A stretch of DNA of 17,045 bases, from NCBI GenBank assembly GCA_030838025.1, contig JAUTXM010000212.1:1-17045 (forward strand). Reading direction: 5' to 3'. Position 1 is the first letter of the stretch. Each line of letters starts with the position of its first letter. Below are positions 1 to 8,720 of this stretch, in pieces. The DNA is from Acidimicrobiaceae bacterium. Its GTDB lineage: Bacteria; Actinomycetota; Acidimicrobiia; Acidimicrobiales; Palsa-688. Below the pieces are notes generated by a model. It made no database searches. It was not told where the DNA came from and saw only the letters and a program-made list of their open reading frames with translations. Made by a program: the position numbers and the translations under genes.

Positions 1-622
1 TGCGCTGCTGCTTCCATTCCGGCATGGCGGCGATGGTCCGCATGTTGTGCAGCCGGTCAGCCAGCTTGATGAGCAGGACCCGGGGATCCTTGGCCATGGC
101 GACCAGCATCTTGCGCATGGTGGCGGCCTGCTGGGCCTGCTTCGAGTCGAACTGGATCCGTTCGAGCTTGGTGACGCCGTCGACGATGGTGGCGACGACG
201 GGACCGAACTGCACCTCGATGTCGTCCAAGGACACGCCGGTGTCCTCCACCGCGTCGTGCAGCAAGGCGGCGGCGATGGTGATGTCGTCGAGGCTGAGGC
301 CGGCGAGGATGGTGGCGACCGAGACCGGGTGGGTGATGTACGCCTCACCCGACTTGCGCAGCTGGCCGTCGTGGGCCGCGTCGGCCAGCGAATAGGCCTG
401 GAGGATCAAGGCGGGGTCGCTCTTCGGGTGCCGTTCCTTGTAGGCGGTGAGGAGGGGAGCCAGCAGTTCGGCCGGCGGTGTCTGGCGACGCCACTGGAGC
501 ACCCGGGGGACCGTGACGCCGGGGGCGCGGCGGCCGGCGAGTTCGAGCACCGGCCCGCGGGCCGCGGGTCCCTTGGCCACTGGCCCTTTGGCCACCGGTG
601 CCCGCCCCCGTTCACGGCTCAT
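1..622 (-). CDS. relA: Bifunctional (p)ppGpp synthetase/hydrolase RelA/SpoT homologue, N-terminal part, cut by window edge
   Basis: The first 207 codons are present; the frame stays open to base 2, so the synthetase, TGS and ACT parts lie outside. The protein makes and degrades the stringent-response alarmone (p)ppGpp. The HD hydrolase site is intact in what is visible: AHDGQ (His84), LLHDAVEDT (His122-Asp123, Glu126-Asp127) and LADRLHN (Asp189). This pattern, with RKSGEAYITHP between, is that of long bifunctional Rel proteins, so hydrolase activity is expected. The ATG at 622 lies nine bases after the apt stop, and an in-frame stop just upstream rules out a longer start. The first 25 residues are a basic Lys-Gly-Pro/Ala repeat (AKGPVAKGPAARGP) not typical of the family core. 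Gene order apt-relA downstream of secDF is conserved in actinobacteria. Identity is very sure; only the C-terminus is unseen. Confidence 0.96.
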   Translation of the reverse strand, partial: MSRERGRAPVAKGPVAKGPAARGPVLELAGRRAPGVTVPRVLQWRRQTPPAELLAPLLTAYKERHPKSDPALILQAYSLADAAHDGQLRKSGEAYITHPVSVATILAGLSLDDITIAAALLHDAVEDTGVSLDDIEVQFGPVVATIVDGVTKLERIQFDSKQAQQAATMRKMLVAMAKDPRVLLIKLADRLHNMRTIAAMPEWKQQR

Positions 623-631
623 ACGCTCGAC

Positions 632-1162
632 CTACTCATAGGTAATAAGTGAAACGGCTTCGAAGCCCTCTAACTTCCCGCGACCGCCTAGGAACGTCAA
701 TTCGATGAGGAAGCCGGCGCCGATGGTGATGCCGCCCAGCCGGTCGACCAGTCGGGCCGCGGCCGCGGCCGTGCCGCCGGTGGCGAGGACGTCGTCGATG
801 ATGAGGGCGTGGTCGCCCGGTCCGAGGGCGTCGCGGTGGATTTCCAGCGAGTCGGTGCCGTACTCCAGGACGTACTCCTGAGCCTCGACGTTCCAGGGGA
901 GCTTGCCGGCCTTGCGGACGGGTACGAACCCGGCGCCGAAGCGGTAGGCGACGGGAGCGGCCACGATGAAGCCACGGGCTTCGATGCCGAGCACCTTGTC
1001 GACCTTGCAGCCCGCGAAGTGGTCAGACAAGGCATCGACGCTGTAGCGGAACGACTTGATGTCCGCGAGCAGCGGCGTGATGTCCTTGAAGGTGACACCG
1101 GGCCGCGGATAGTCAGGGATGTCCCGGACGAAATCCTTCAGCCAACTGGCGTCAGTCGCGAT
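632..1162 (-). CDS. apt: Adenine phosphoribosyltransferase; start uncertain, no ATG/GTG/TTG available
   Basis: Apt joins adenine and PRPP to form AMP (purine salvage, cytoplasm). The frame reads DIPDYPRPGVTFKDITPLLAD near the N-terminus, EARGF in the middle (adenine-pocket motif), and the PRPP-binding loop LIIDDVLATGGTAAAA near the C-terminus. These are the family signatures in the correct order. The stop is TAG at 634-632. The secF stop at 1225-1223 is in this same frame, so the start must lie between it and about 1141. In that stretch the frame has no ATG, GTG or TTG; the first such codon is TTG at 1030, which would delete conserved residues. ATC at 1162 (protein about 176 residues, reading ATDASWLKDFVRDIP after the initiator) fits family length best. 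CTG at 1189 or 1141 and ATC at 1198 are alternatives. Product is certain; the start is not. Confidence 0.9.
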   Translation of the reverse strand: MATDASWLKDFVRDIPDYPRPGVTFKDITPLLADIKSFRYSVDALSDHFAGCKVDKVLGIEARGFIVAAPVAYRFGAGFVPVRKAGKLPWNVEAQEYVLEYGTDSLEIHRDALGPGDHALIIDDVLATGGTAAAAARLVDRLGGITIGAGFLIELTFLGGRGKLEGFEAVSLITYE

Positions 1163-1222
1163 CGCCCAACGGTAGCGGCTGCCAGGCAGTGCTTCGATCG
1201 GCTGTCCGTGCCCGGATGGTCG

Positions 1223-2694
<1,472 letters not shown>

Positions 2695-2698
<4 letters not shown>

Positions 2699-4470
2699 TG
2701 GGGTCCCCCAGTCGGGGCCGCGGCCAGGCCGCGTGCCACCCCGAAGAATTTCGCCTCAGTGAACAGCCGGTTGCGCCCGAGCAAGGCGACCATGGGCCGC
2801 GTGAAGAAGTACGCCGTGATCAGGTCGAGCGCGGTCGACAGGCCCAGGGTGAGGGCGAACCCCCGGACCGATCCGACCGTGAAGAGGTAGAGGATGAGCG
2901 CGGCCATGATCGACACAAGGTCGGCCGCCACGATGGTCCGATACGCCCGGGAGAACCCCCGGTCGACCGACGAACGGACGCTCTTTCCCGAACGTAATTC
3001 GTCTTTGAGACGTTCGAAATAGACGATGTAGGAGTCCGCGGTGACACCGACGGACACGATGATGCCGGTCGCCCCGGCCAACGACAGCGCCAGGCCACGC
3101 GAGGCGCTGAGCTGGGAGATGATGGAGTACAGCAACATCCCCGAAAGCGTCAGGCCCAGCACCACGACCAGCCCCAGGGCCCGGTAGTAGAAGAGCATGT
3201 AGCAGAGCACGAGGAGGAGGCCGATGGCGCCGGCCACCAGGCCCGCCCGGAGCGAGTCCTTGCCGATCGTCGCCGAGACGGTTTGTATGGACTGCGCCTC
3301 GAACTGCACCGGAAGAGAGCCGTACCGCAGCTCCAGCGCCAGGTTCTTGGCCGTGCCTTCGGTGAAGTTGGCCCCGTTGATGACCGCGGTCCCGCTGTAC
3401 GACTGCTGCTGGATCTGCGGTGCCGACTCGACGACGCCGTCAAGGGCGATGGCAACGAACTTCTGGTAGTTGTCCTGCGCCAACTTGTCGAACTGCGGGC
3501 CGCCAGAGCCGGTGAACTTGACCTGCACGTACCAGTTGGGCTCGCTGATACTGAGGTCGGGCGGCAGGGCGGTGGCAGTGCTCACGACCTTGCCGGTCAG
3601 CTGGGACGGCCCGAGCAGGTACCGGGGCCCGTTGGGGTCGGCGTTGCCGTTCTTGTCGGCGGCTGGGAGAAGGACGGTGGCGGTGGGAACGTCCTGGTCG
3701 CCCGTGGTCGTGGGCAGGGCGCTGGACACGTTCGTGTTGGCCAGTTGGCAGTCGTTCTCGCTGTACGGGGACGCTCCTGCCGCCCCGCCGGCGACCGTCG
3801 TCGGTGTCGTGCCGGGCGCGGTCGTGCCCGGCGTCGCGCCGGCCGGAGCCGTGGTGGCCGGAGCCGTCACCGCGGGCGTGGTCGTCGGCGTCTGCGCGGG
3901 TAGCGGAGTGGCAGGAAGGGGCGACCTCGGAAGCCCCGATGCCGGAATGCGGCCGCCGCCGACACCAAACGCCCCGCTCGACGGTGTCGTGGCCCCCGGC
4001 GTCGTCGTCGGCGCACCGGGCACGGTCGTCGTGGTGGCGCCGGGAACCGTGGTGGTCGTTGACCCCGGAGTATTCGAGGCATTGAAGGGTTGGAACAGCG
4101 TGGGCGTCGCCCCCGCCCCCGACCCGGCCGTGCACAGCACCGGCCGGAAGAGCAGCTGGGCGGTCTGCCCGACGACCTGCAACGCTCGGGCCGGGTCCTT
4201 GATACCCGGCAACTCGACGACGACGTTGTTGCCCTGTCGGCTGATGTTGGGTTCCGCCACCCCAAGGGCGTCGATTCGCTTGCGCATGATCGAAATCGCC
4301 TGATTGAGGATTCCCCCGTCGACCTTGCCCTTGGGCTGGAGCACCACCGACGCGCCGCCTTGAAGGTCGAGGCCGAGTAGCGGCTGGTGGCCCGATGCCA
4401 GCGTTGCACCGAGGGCGATCACTGCGACCGCGACGATGCCAATGAGCGAGTACCACAACGATTTACGCAT
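2695..4470 (-). CDS. secD: Protein translocase subunit SecD with Thr/Pro-rich periplasmic insertion
   Basis: SecD partners SecF and SecYEG and uses the proton gradient to pull exported proteins across the membrane. Helix 1 is at residues 6-26, followed by LLGLDLQGGASVVL, the hallmark of the P1 periplasmic domain, and by MRKRIDALGVAEPNI (62-76). The C-terminal domain has LRYGSLPVQFE (381-391), then five hydrophobic helices from about 408 to 565 with GVTADSYIVYFERLKDE (475-491), characteristic of actinobacterial SecD. Residues 130-232 are a low-complexity insertion built from TTTTVPGA-like and APGTT-like repeats. Cys113 and Cys241 flank it. At 591 residues it is typical for actinobacteria, where such inserts are common. 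The ATG start lies three bases after the yajC stop. The gene belongs to the yajC-secD-secF unit. Confidence 0.97.
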
Positions 4471-4473
4471 CGG

Positions 4474-5073
4474 TCAGTGAGGATCCTGCCCGGGGGCCGG
4501 CGCCGCCGCCTCGTCGACAGTGCTGTCAGTTCCAGCCACACCAGCGGTCCCAGCCACGCCCGGTGCCGCCGCCTCGGGTGTCGCGACCGCGTCGTCAGTT
4601 CCTTCGGCCGCCTCGCCGCTCCCGCCGCTCTCGATCACGTCGCCGCCGGACGGGCCACCCGGGCCCCCAGGCTCGCCACCGGCGCCAGGCTCGCCACCGG
4701 CGAGCTCGCCCGCGGCCGTCTCGCCCTCGTCGTCACCCGCGACATAGTCCTCGGCGGCGTAGGCCTCCTCGAGTTCGTCGTTGGTCGAGGTCGATCCGAA
4801 CACCGAATCGGAGATCGCCTCGGAGTCGTCGAGGCGCCGGCTGACCGCCAGGCGCAACAGTTCGACAACGACCCCGTCGGCCACCTCCAACAGCAACCGG
4901 TCATCGTCGACGTCGACGACGCGCCCGATGAGACCACCGGCGGTGACCACTCGGTCACCGACGCCGATCGCAGTAATGAGCTCCCGCTGTCGACGTACCC
5001 GCTGCTGCTGAGGTCGCAGCAACAGGAAATACACCCCAGCGAAGAAGAGGACGAAAACGAGGATTGAGGGCAT
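4474..5073 (-). CDS. yajC: Sec translocon accessory protein YajC with acidic tail
   Basis: YajC binds the SecDF complex. One N-terminal membrane helix (residues 3-19, ILVFVLFFAGVYFLLL) is followed by the family signature RPQQQRVRRQRELITAIGVGDRVVTAGGLIGRVV (read in two parts: residues 20-36 and 37-53). The conserved domain ends near residue 80. The remaining 119 residues are Gly/Ala/Pro-rich and hold 28 Asp/Glu but no Lys or Arg; by YajC topology they face the cytoplasm. Family members are usually 90-130 residues, so the tail makes this one long. The ATG start at 5073 is set by the helix beginning at residue 3. The gene sits directly upstream of secD, three bases away, as in most bacteria. Confidence 0.93.
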   Translation of the reverse strand: MPSILVFVLFFAGVYFLLLRPQQQRVRRQRELITAIGVGDRVVTAGGLIGRVVDVDDDRLLLEVADGVVVELLRLAVSRRLDDSEAISDSVFGSTSTNDELEEAYAAEDYVAGDDEGETAAGELAGGEPGAGGEPGGPGGPSGGDVIESGGSGEAAEGTDDAVATPEAAAPGVAGTAGVAGTDSTVDEAAAPAPGQDPH

Positions 5074-5122
5074 AGGCGCACAGCAGCCGACCGCCTACAT
5101 CGGCGACCGGGCAGTCCGCCAG

Positions 5123-5128
5123 ACCTTA
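5123..5128 (-). promoter_or_regulatory. Possible -10 element (TAAGGT) upstream of yajC
   Basis: In the 94-base gap between tgt and yajC the minus strand has TAAGGT, fitting TANNNT, about 50 bases upstream of the yajC ATG. A perfect 10-bp palindrome, GAGGTACCTC (5135-5144), lies just upstream of it, in the spacer region. No good -35 is visible. This could be an internal promoter for yajC-secDF-apt-relA with an operator. It is weak evidence based on one hexamer. Confidence 0.3.
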
Positions 5129-5167
5129 GCGCGGGAGGTACCTCGACCGGCTGGCGCGACCCCTCCC

Positions 5168-6268
5168 TCAGTCCCAGATCGCCGCCACTCGGGCTCGCAA
5201 CGCATCCAGTCCCCCGACCGCCACGGCGTCTCGAACGTCGGACATCAATCGCAGCTGCCACGCCAGGTTGTGCCAGGTCAACAACCGTGGCCCCGAGGGC
5301 TCGCCGACCATGAACAGGTGGCGCAGGTACGACCGGCTGTGCAGGGTGCAGGTCCGGCAGGAGCACCCGTCGTCGACCGGACCCAGGTCGCGGGCCATCG
5401 CCGCCCCGCGTATCTGCACCTTTCCCCGCCCGGTCAGCGCCGTGCCGTGGCGCCCCAGCCGAGTCGGCAGGACGCAGTCGAACATGTCGACCCCGAGGGC
5501 GACCGCCTCCACGATCGACACCGGATCGCCGACCCCCATCAGGTACCGAGGCTGCTCCGCCGGCAACTCCGCCAGCGCCGCCGCCAGGGCGGGCAGCATC
5601 TGCGAACGGGGCTCACCCACCGAGAGACCCCCGATTCCGTAGCCGTCGAAACCCAGCTCCACGGTGCGCTCCGCGCTCTCGGCCCGCAGCGCCTCGTTCG
5701 CCCCGCCCTGGACGATCCCGAAGATGGCCTGACCCTCGCGCCGGTGCGCCCGCCGGGCTCGGGCGGCCCACGCGGCCGTACGTTCGACCGCGGCCCGCAG
5801 CACCTCCTCGGTGGACGGCAGCGCGGCGCAGATGTCGAGCGCCATCTGGATGTCGGCCCCCAACGCCTCTTGGATGCCGACCGCCCCCTCCGGCGTCAGG
5901 CGGTGCGTCGATCCGTCGTACGTCGAACGGAAGGTGACGCCGTCGTCGTCGACCTGAGGTCCGAGCGAGAACACCTGATAGCCGCCCGAGTCGGTGAGCA
6001 TGTGGCCGCCCCAGCCAGTGAAACCGTGGAGCCCGCCGGCGGCCGCCACCACCTCCGCCCCGGGCCGCAGCATCAGGTGGTACGTGTTGGCCAGCAGCAC
6101 ATCCGCCCCGAGTTCGCCGACATCGGCCGCGTCGAGGGTCCGTACCGTTCCTCTCGTCCCGACCGGCATGAAGCAGGGGGTGCGAAAAACGCCCCGCGCG
6201 GTGTGGACGGACCCGGTACGAGCGGACCCGTCGGTCGCGCCCACGTCGAAGCGAAGTGCTGCGGTCAT
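5168..6268 (-). CDS. tgt: Queuine tRNA-guanosine(34) transglycosylase
   Basis: Tgt exchanges guanine 34 of GUN-anticodon tRNAs for preQ1 in the queuosine pathway. The start is the ATG at 6268, which overlaps the queA TGA as ATGA; the frame is open further upstream but that part lies inside queA. This gives 366 residues. Catalytic and substrate motifs are present: MLTDSGGYQVFS with the general acid/base Asp93, GIVQGG (184-189), GIGGLSVGE (211-219) and GVDMFDCVLPTR with the nucleophilic Asp264. The zinc site is complete: Cys302, Cys304, Cys307 and His333, the same numbering as in E. coli. QueA, which acts next in the pathway, is encoded immediately upstream. The preQ1 synthesis genes (queC, D, E, F) are not in the window. 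Confidence 0.97.
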   Translation of the reverse strand: MTAALRFDVGATDGSARTGSVHTARGVFRTPCFMPVGTRGTVRTLDAADVGELGADVLLANTYHLMLRPGAEVVAAAGGLHGFTGWGGHMLTDSGGYQVFSLGPQVDDDGVTFRSTYDGSTHRLTPEGAVGIQEALGADIQMALDICAALPSTEEVLRAAVERTAAWAARARRAHRREGQAIFGIVQGGANEALRAESAERTVELGFDGYGIGGLSVGEPRSQMLPALAAALAELPAEQPRYLMGVGDPVSIVEAVALGVDMFDCVLPTRLGRHGTALTGRGKVQIRGAAMARDLGPVDDGCSCRTCTLHSRSYLRHLFMVGEPSGPRLLTWHNLAWQLRLMSDVRDAVAVGGLDALRARVAAIWD

Positions 6269-7284
6269 GCCGTCAACCTGCGCCCGACCAGCATCGCGTC
6301 GCCAAAAGACAAGAACCGATATCCCTCGACCAGTGCCTCCTCGTACAGGTCCCGCCAGCGAGGCCCGCAAAACGCCTCCAGCAGCACCAGCAGCGACGAC
6401 CGGGGTTGGTGGAAGTTGGTCAGCAGGACGTCGACGACCTGGAACGGGTAGGCGCCGTGGACGTACAACTCTGTGTCACCTTCCAGGCGGCCGGTCGCGG
6501 CTGCCGACTCGAGCGCCCGGACGGTCGTCGTACCGACCGCAACGACCCGCCGGGCGTCCCGGCACGCCTGCACGGTGGCGGCGGCCACCCGGTAGCGCTC
6601 GCGGTGCATCACGTGATCCTCGACCCGATCGGCGCTGAGCGGACGAAACGTCCCGAGTCCCACCGCCAGGTCGACCGCGGCGACGGCGACGCCCTTCGCC
6701 CGGCAATCGGCGAGCACCTGCTCGGACAAGTGGAGGCCGGCCGTGGGTGCGGCGACCGATCCGGGCCGGTCGGCGTACACCGTCTGGTAGCGGCGGCTGT
6801 CGGCCAGTTGCTCGTGGATGTACGGCGGAAGGGGAATGGCGCCGAACTCGTCGAGGAGTTGGCTGACCGAAGCGCCGCCGGCAACCAGCCGGACCCGGCG
6901 TGTCCCGTCCGCCACGACCTCCCCGACCTCCACCAGTGCCTGGTCGCCCAGGAACAACATCGTTCCCGCGGGCAGCCGTCGGCCCGGTCGTACCAGCGCC
7001 GTCCAGTTGACCGACTCGATCCCCTCGTCGCCTTCCGGCGCGAGGAGCATGACCTCGGCCGCGCCGCCGCTGCGCTTGTGGAGCCGGAGCCGGGCGGGCA
7101 GCACCTTGGTGGTGTTGACGACGAGGACGTCGCCCTTGCGCAACAGCCCTGGCAGGTCGCCCACGTGGAGGTGCCGCGGCGAGTCGTCGGGATCCAATGA
7201 CACCAACAGGCGCGATGCATGACGGGGCTCGACCGGTCGCTGGGCAATCGCCTCCGGCGGCAGTTGGTAATCCGGAACCTCCAC
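6265..7284 (-). CDS. queA: S-adenosylmethionine:tRNA ribosyltransferase-isomerase
   Basis: QueA transfers and rearranges the ribosyl part of SAM onto preQ1-tRNA to make epoxyqueuosine. The 339-residue protein starts EVPDYQLPPEAIAQRP after the initiator, the expected N-terminus. Family motifs follow in order: GDVLVVNTTKVLPARL, WTALVRPGRRL, PGSVAAPTAGLH, AVGLGTFRPL, HRERYRV, VGTTTVRALES and LTNFHQPRSSL. The start is GTG at 7284. No strong ribosome site precedes it, and TAGAAC seven bases upstream suggests a short or absent leader. It is the first gene of the queA-tgt unit and is transcribed divergently from the sigma-factor gene across a 60-base gap. Confidence 0.96.
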   Translation of the reverse strand: MEVPDYQLPPEAIAQRPVEPRHASRLLVSLDPDDSPRHLHVGDLPGLLRKGDVLVVNTTKVLPARLRLHKRSGGAAEVMLLAPEGDEGIESVNWTALVRPGRRLPAGTMLFLGDQALVEVGEVVADGTRRVRLVAGGASVSQLLDEFGAIPLPPYIHEQLADSRRYQTVYADRPGSVAAPTAGLHLSEQVLADCRAKGVAVAAVDLAVGLGTFRPLSADRVEDHVMHRERYRVAAATVQACRDARRVVAVGTTTVRALESAAATGRLEGDTELYVHGAYPFQVVDVLLTNFHQPRSSLLVLLEAFCGPRWRDLYEEALVEGYRFLSFGDAMLVGRRLTA

Positions 7285-7291
7285 GCCTGAC

Positions 7292-7297
7292 GTTCTA
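7292..7297 (-). promoter_or_regulatory. Weak -10-like element (TAGAAC) for queA
   Basis: TAGAAC on the minus strand ends seven bases before the queA GTG. The spacing matches the leaderless pattern at other genes in the window, but the last base is C rather than the conserved T and no -35 is evident. Confidence 0.3.
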
Positions 7298-7330
7298 GTT
7301 GCCGGCCCGACGAGAAACGAAGTAGGGCGC

Positions 7331-7336
7331 TATCCT
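7331..7336 (+). promoter_or_regulatory. -10 element (TATCCT) giving a likely leaderless sigma-factor transcript
   Basis: TATCCT fits TANNNT and is followed by eight bases and then the GTG start at 7345, so transcription would begin at or next to the start codon. No Shine-Dalgarno sequence lies between. GAAAC at 7314-7318 is an upstream patch resembling ECF-type -35 elements, but the match is loose. Confidence 0.5.
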
Positions 7337-7344
7337 CGAAATCG

Positions 7345-8703
7345 GTGGCGCTGCGTGTAGATGACGTCGACCTCGAACGCGATCGGGCGCTCGTCGAACG
7401 CTTCCAGGCGGGCGACGAGGAAGCCTTTGACGCGCTGTACCGTCGCTACCACGACCGGCTGGAGCGGTTTTGCCGCAAACGGGTCGGTGACGCCGACACC
7501 GCGGAGGAGTTGACCCAGGAGGCATTCACCCGGGCGCTCGGCGCCCTGCCCGACCTGACGGGTGAACTGCGGTTCTACCCGTGGGTCTCGGTCATCGCAG
7601 CGCGCCTCTGTGTCGACTCCTACCGCCGCGAATCGCGGTCAGAACCAGCCTCGGACCCTGACCCCGGTTCGGTTCCGGGCGGCCAAGACGACATCATCGA
7701 CGCCGTGGACACCTCGCTTGTCGCGACCGCCATGTCGCGCCTGGCGCCCCGGCACCAAGACGTGCTGAATCTTCGAGAGGTCGAAGGCTGGTCATATCAG
7801 CGCATCGCCGACCACTACGGCGTCAAGGTGGGCACCGTCGAGACCCTGCTGTTCCGGGCTCGTCGTGCCCTGCGGCGGGAGTTCCACCTCGTCGACGGGG
7901 CGGGGATGGTGGCGTGGCCGGTTGTCGGCCGCTTGATCCAGGTGACCGTCCGGGTCCGTAACCGGCTGCCGCAGTGGCTGCCCTCGCTCCCGTCGCCCAC
8001 GACGGTCGCGGCCGGGGTCACGGCCACGGCCGCCGCCGTGGTGTTGGCGGTCGCGCCCAGCCCCTACAGCGGCAAGCCCGCGGCGACGCCTCCCAGGGCT
8101 GACGCCCAGGCCGTTGGTCCGGCCGGTCGCGCGAGCGCGCCGATCGCCCCGGCGACGGGTGCCACGACCGTGGGCGGGCCCGCTCAGCCGACAGCGGCAT
8201 CGGGCGGGTTGTCGGGGCCATCGCTCGACGCCGCGTCGGATCCCGGGACCGACCGCGCGACGACGAGTGGCCCGAGCGACCCACCACCGGCCGCCACCAC
8301 GATCGCACCGGTGCCGGCCCCGAACTCGGACGGCTCGCCCGCCGGCCCCGCCGACACTGCGACCGTCGCGTCCGCCAGCTCGCCGTTGATGCTCCCGCTC
8401 ACCATCCCGTCGACCGATGCCGTGGCCGCCACGCTGCCGAGCGTGACCGGTGGCCTTCCCGTCGTGCCCGCCGTGCCCGTCGTGCCCGCCGTGCCCGTCG
8501 TGCCCGCCGGGCCGATTCCGGCAATTCCGGGTGAGCTGCCGCCTGGCGTCGCCCTGGCTGGTGGGGCGCTGACGCTTCCTGCGCCGGCCCAGCCGGGGCA
8601 GCTCGTAGCGACACCGAGCACCGCGGCTGCGGCAGGGCCGGTACTCGACGCACCCCAGAATGTCCTGAACCCCGTGCTCGGCGGTGTCCTCCGGGGCCAC
8701 TGA
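7345..8703 (+). CDS. ECF-type sigma-70 factor fused to a membrane helix and long Pro/Ala/Thr-rich tail
   Basis: Residues 10-95 are sigma region 2 (FQAGDEEAFDALYRRYHDRLERFC, read here as residues 20-43; DTAEELTQEAFTRAL at 51-65), and residues 123-180 are sigma region 4 with the helix-turn-helix EGWSYQRIADHYGVKVGTVE. Regions 1 and 3 are absent, as in ECF factors. Residues 219-237 (TTVAAGVTATAAAVVLAVA) form one hydrophobic helix. The 215 residues after it are low-complexity Pro/Ala/Thr/Gly with a tandem VPVVPA repeat at 372-387. The likely topology is sigma domains in the cytoplasm, tail outside. No anti-sigma gene lies beside it, so the fused helix may do that job. This is the only plus-strand gene inside the conserved minus-strand run, with 17 bases to the ruvB end. 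The target regulon is unknown. Confidence 0.9.
   Translation: MALRVDDVDLERDRALVERFQAGDEEAFDALYRRYHDRLERFCRKRVGDADTAEELTQEAFTRALGALPDLTGELRFYPWVSVIAARLCVDSYRRESRSEPASDPDPGSVPGGQDDIIDAVDTSLVATAMSRLAPRHQDVLNLREVEGWSYQRIADHYGVKVGTVETLLFRARRALRREFHLVDGAGMVAWPVVGRLIQVTVRVRNRLPQWLPSLPSPTTVAAGVTATAAAVVLAVAPSPYSGKPAATPPRADAQAVGPAGRASAPIAPATGATTVGGPAQPTAASGGLSGPSLDAASDPGTDRATTSGPSDPPPAATTIAPVPAPNSDGSPAGPADTATVASASSPLMLPLTIPSTDAVAATLPSVTGGLPVVPAVPVVPAVPVVPAGPIPAIPGELPPGVALAGGALTLPAPAQPGQLVATPSTAAAAGPVLDAPQNVLNPVLGGVLRGH
8461..8508 (+). repeat. 18-bp tandem repeat in the sigma-factor tail
   Basis: GTCGTGCCCGCCGTGCCC occurs twice exactly (8461-8478, 8479-8496) and is followed by a 12-base partial third copy (8497-8508). 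It encodes the VVPAVP units of the predicted extracytoplasmic tail and could expand or contract in frame. Confidence 0.92.
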
Positions 8704-8720
8704 CGACCCGGCCCGGCCGT

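Noticed and set aside
3283..3903. 206-codon plus-strand open frame opposite secD
   Set aside because: Antisense of the secD P1 and Thr/Pro insertion; no start signal and Arg/Gly-rich composition expected from antisense.
6269..6370. Upstream extension of Tgt by 34 residues
   Set aside because: It lies inside queA and has no homology; the ATG at 6268 overlaps the queA stop and gives E. coli-like residue numbering for the zinc ligands.
5270..6451. 393-codon plus-strand open frame opposite tgt
   Set aside because: Antisense shadow of tgt and the end of queA, with Arg/Gln/His-rich nonsense composition.
8704..8720. Possible bidirectional terminator between the sigma gene and ruvB
   Set aside because: CGGCC-C-GGCCG could pair, but the loop is a single base and there is no T-run on either side.
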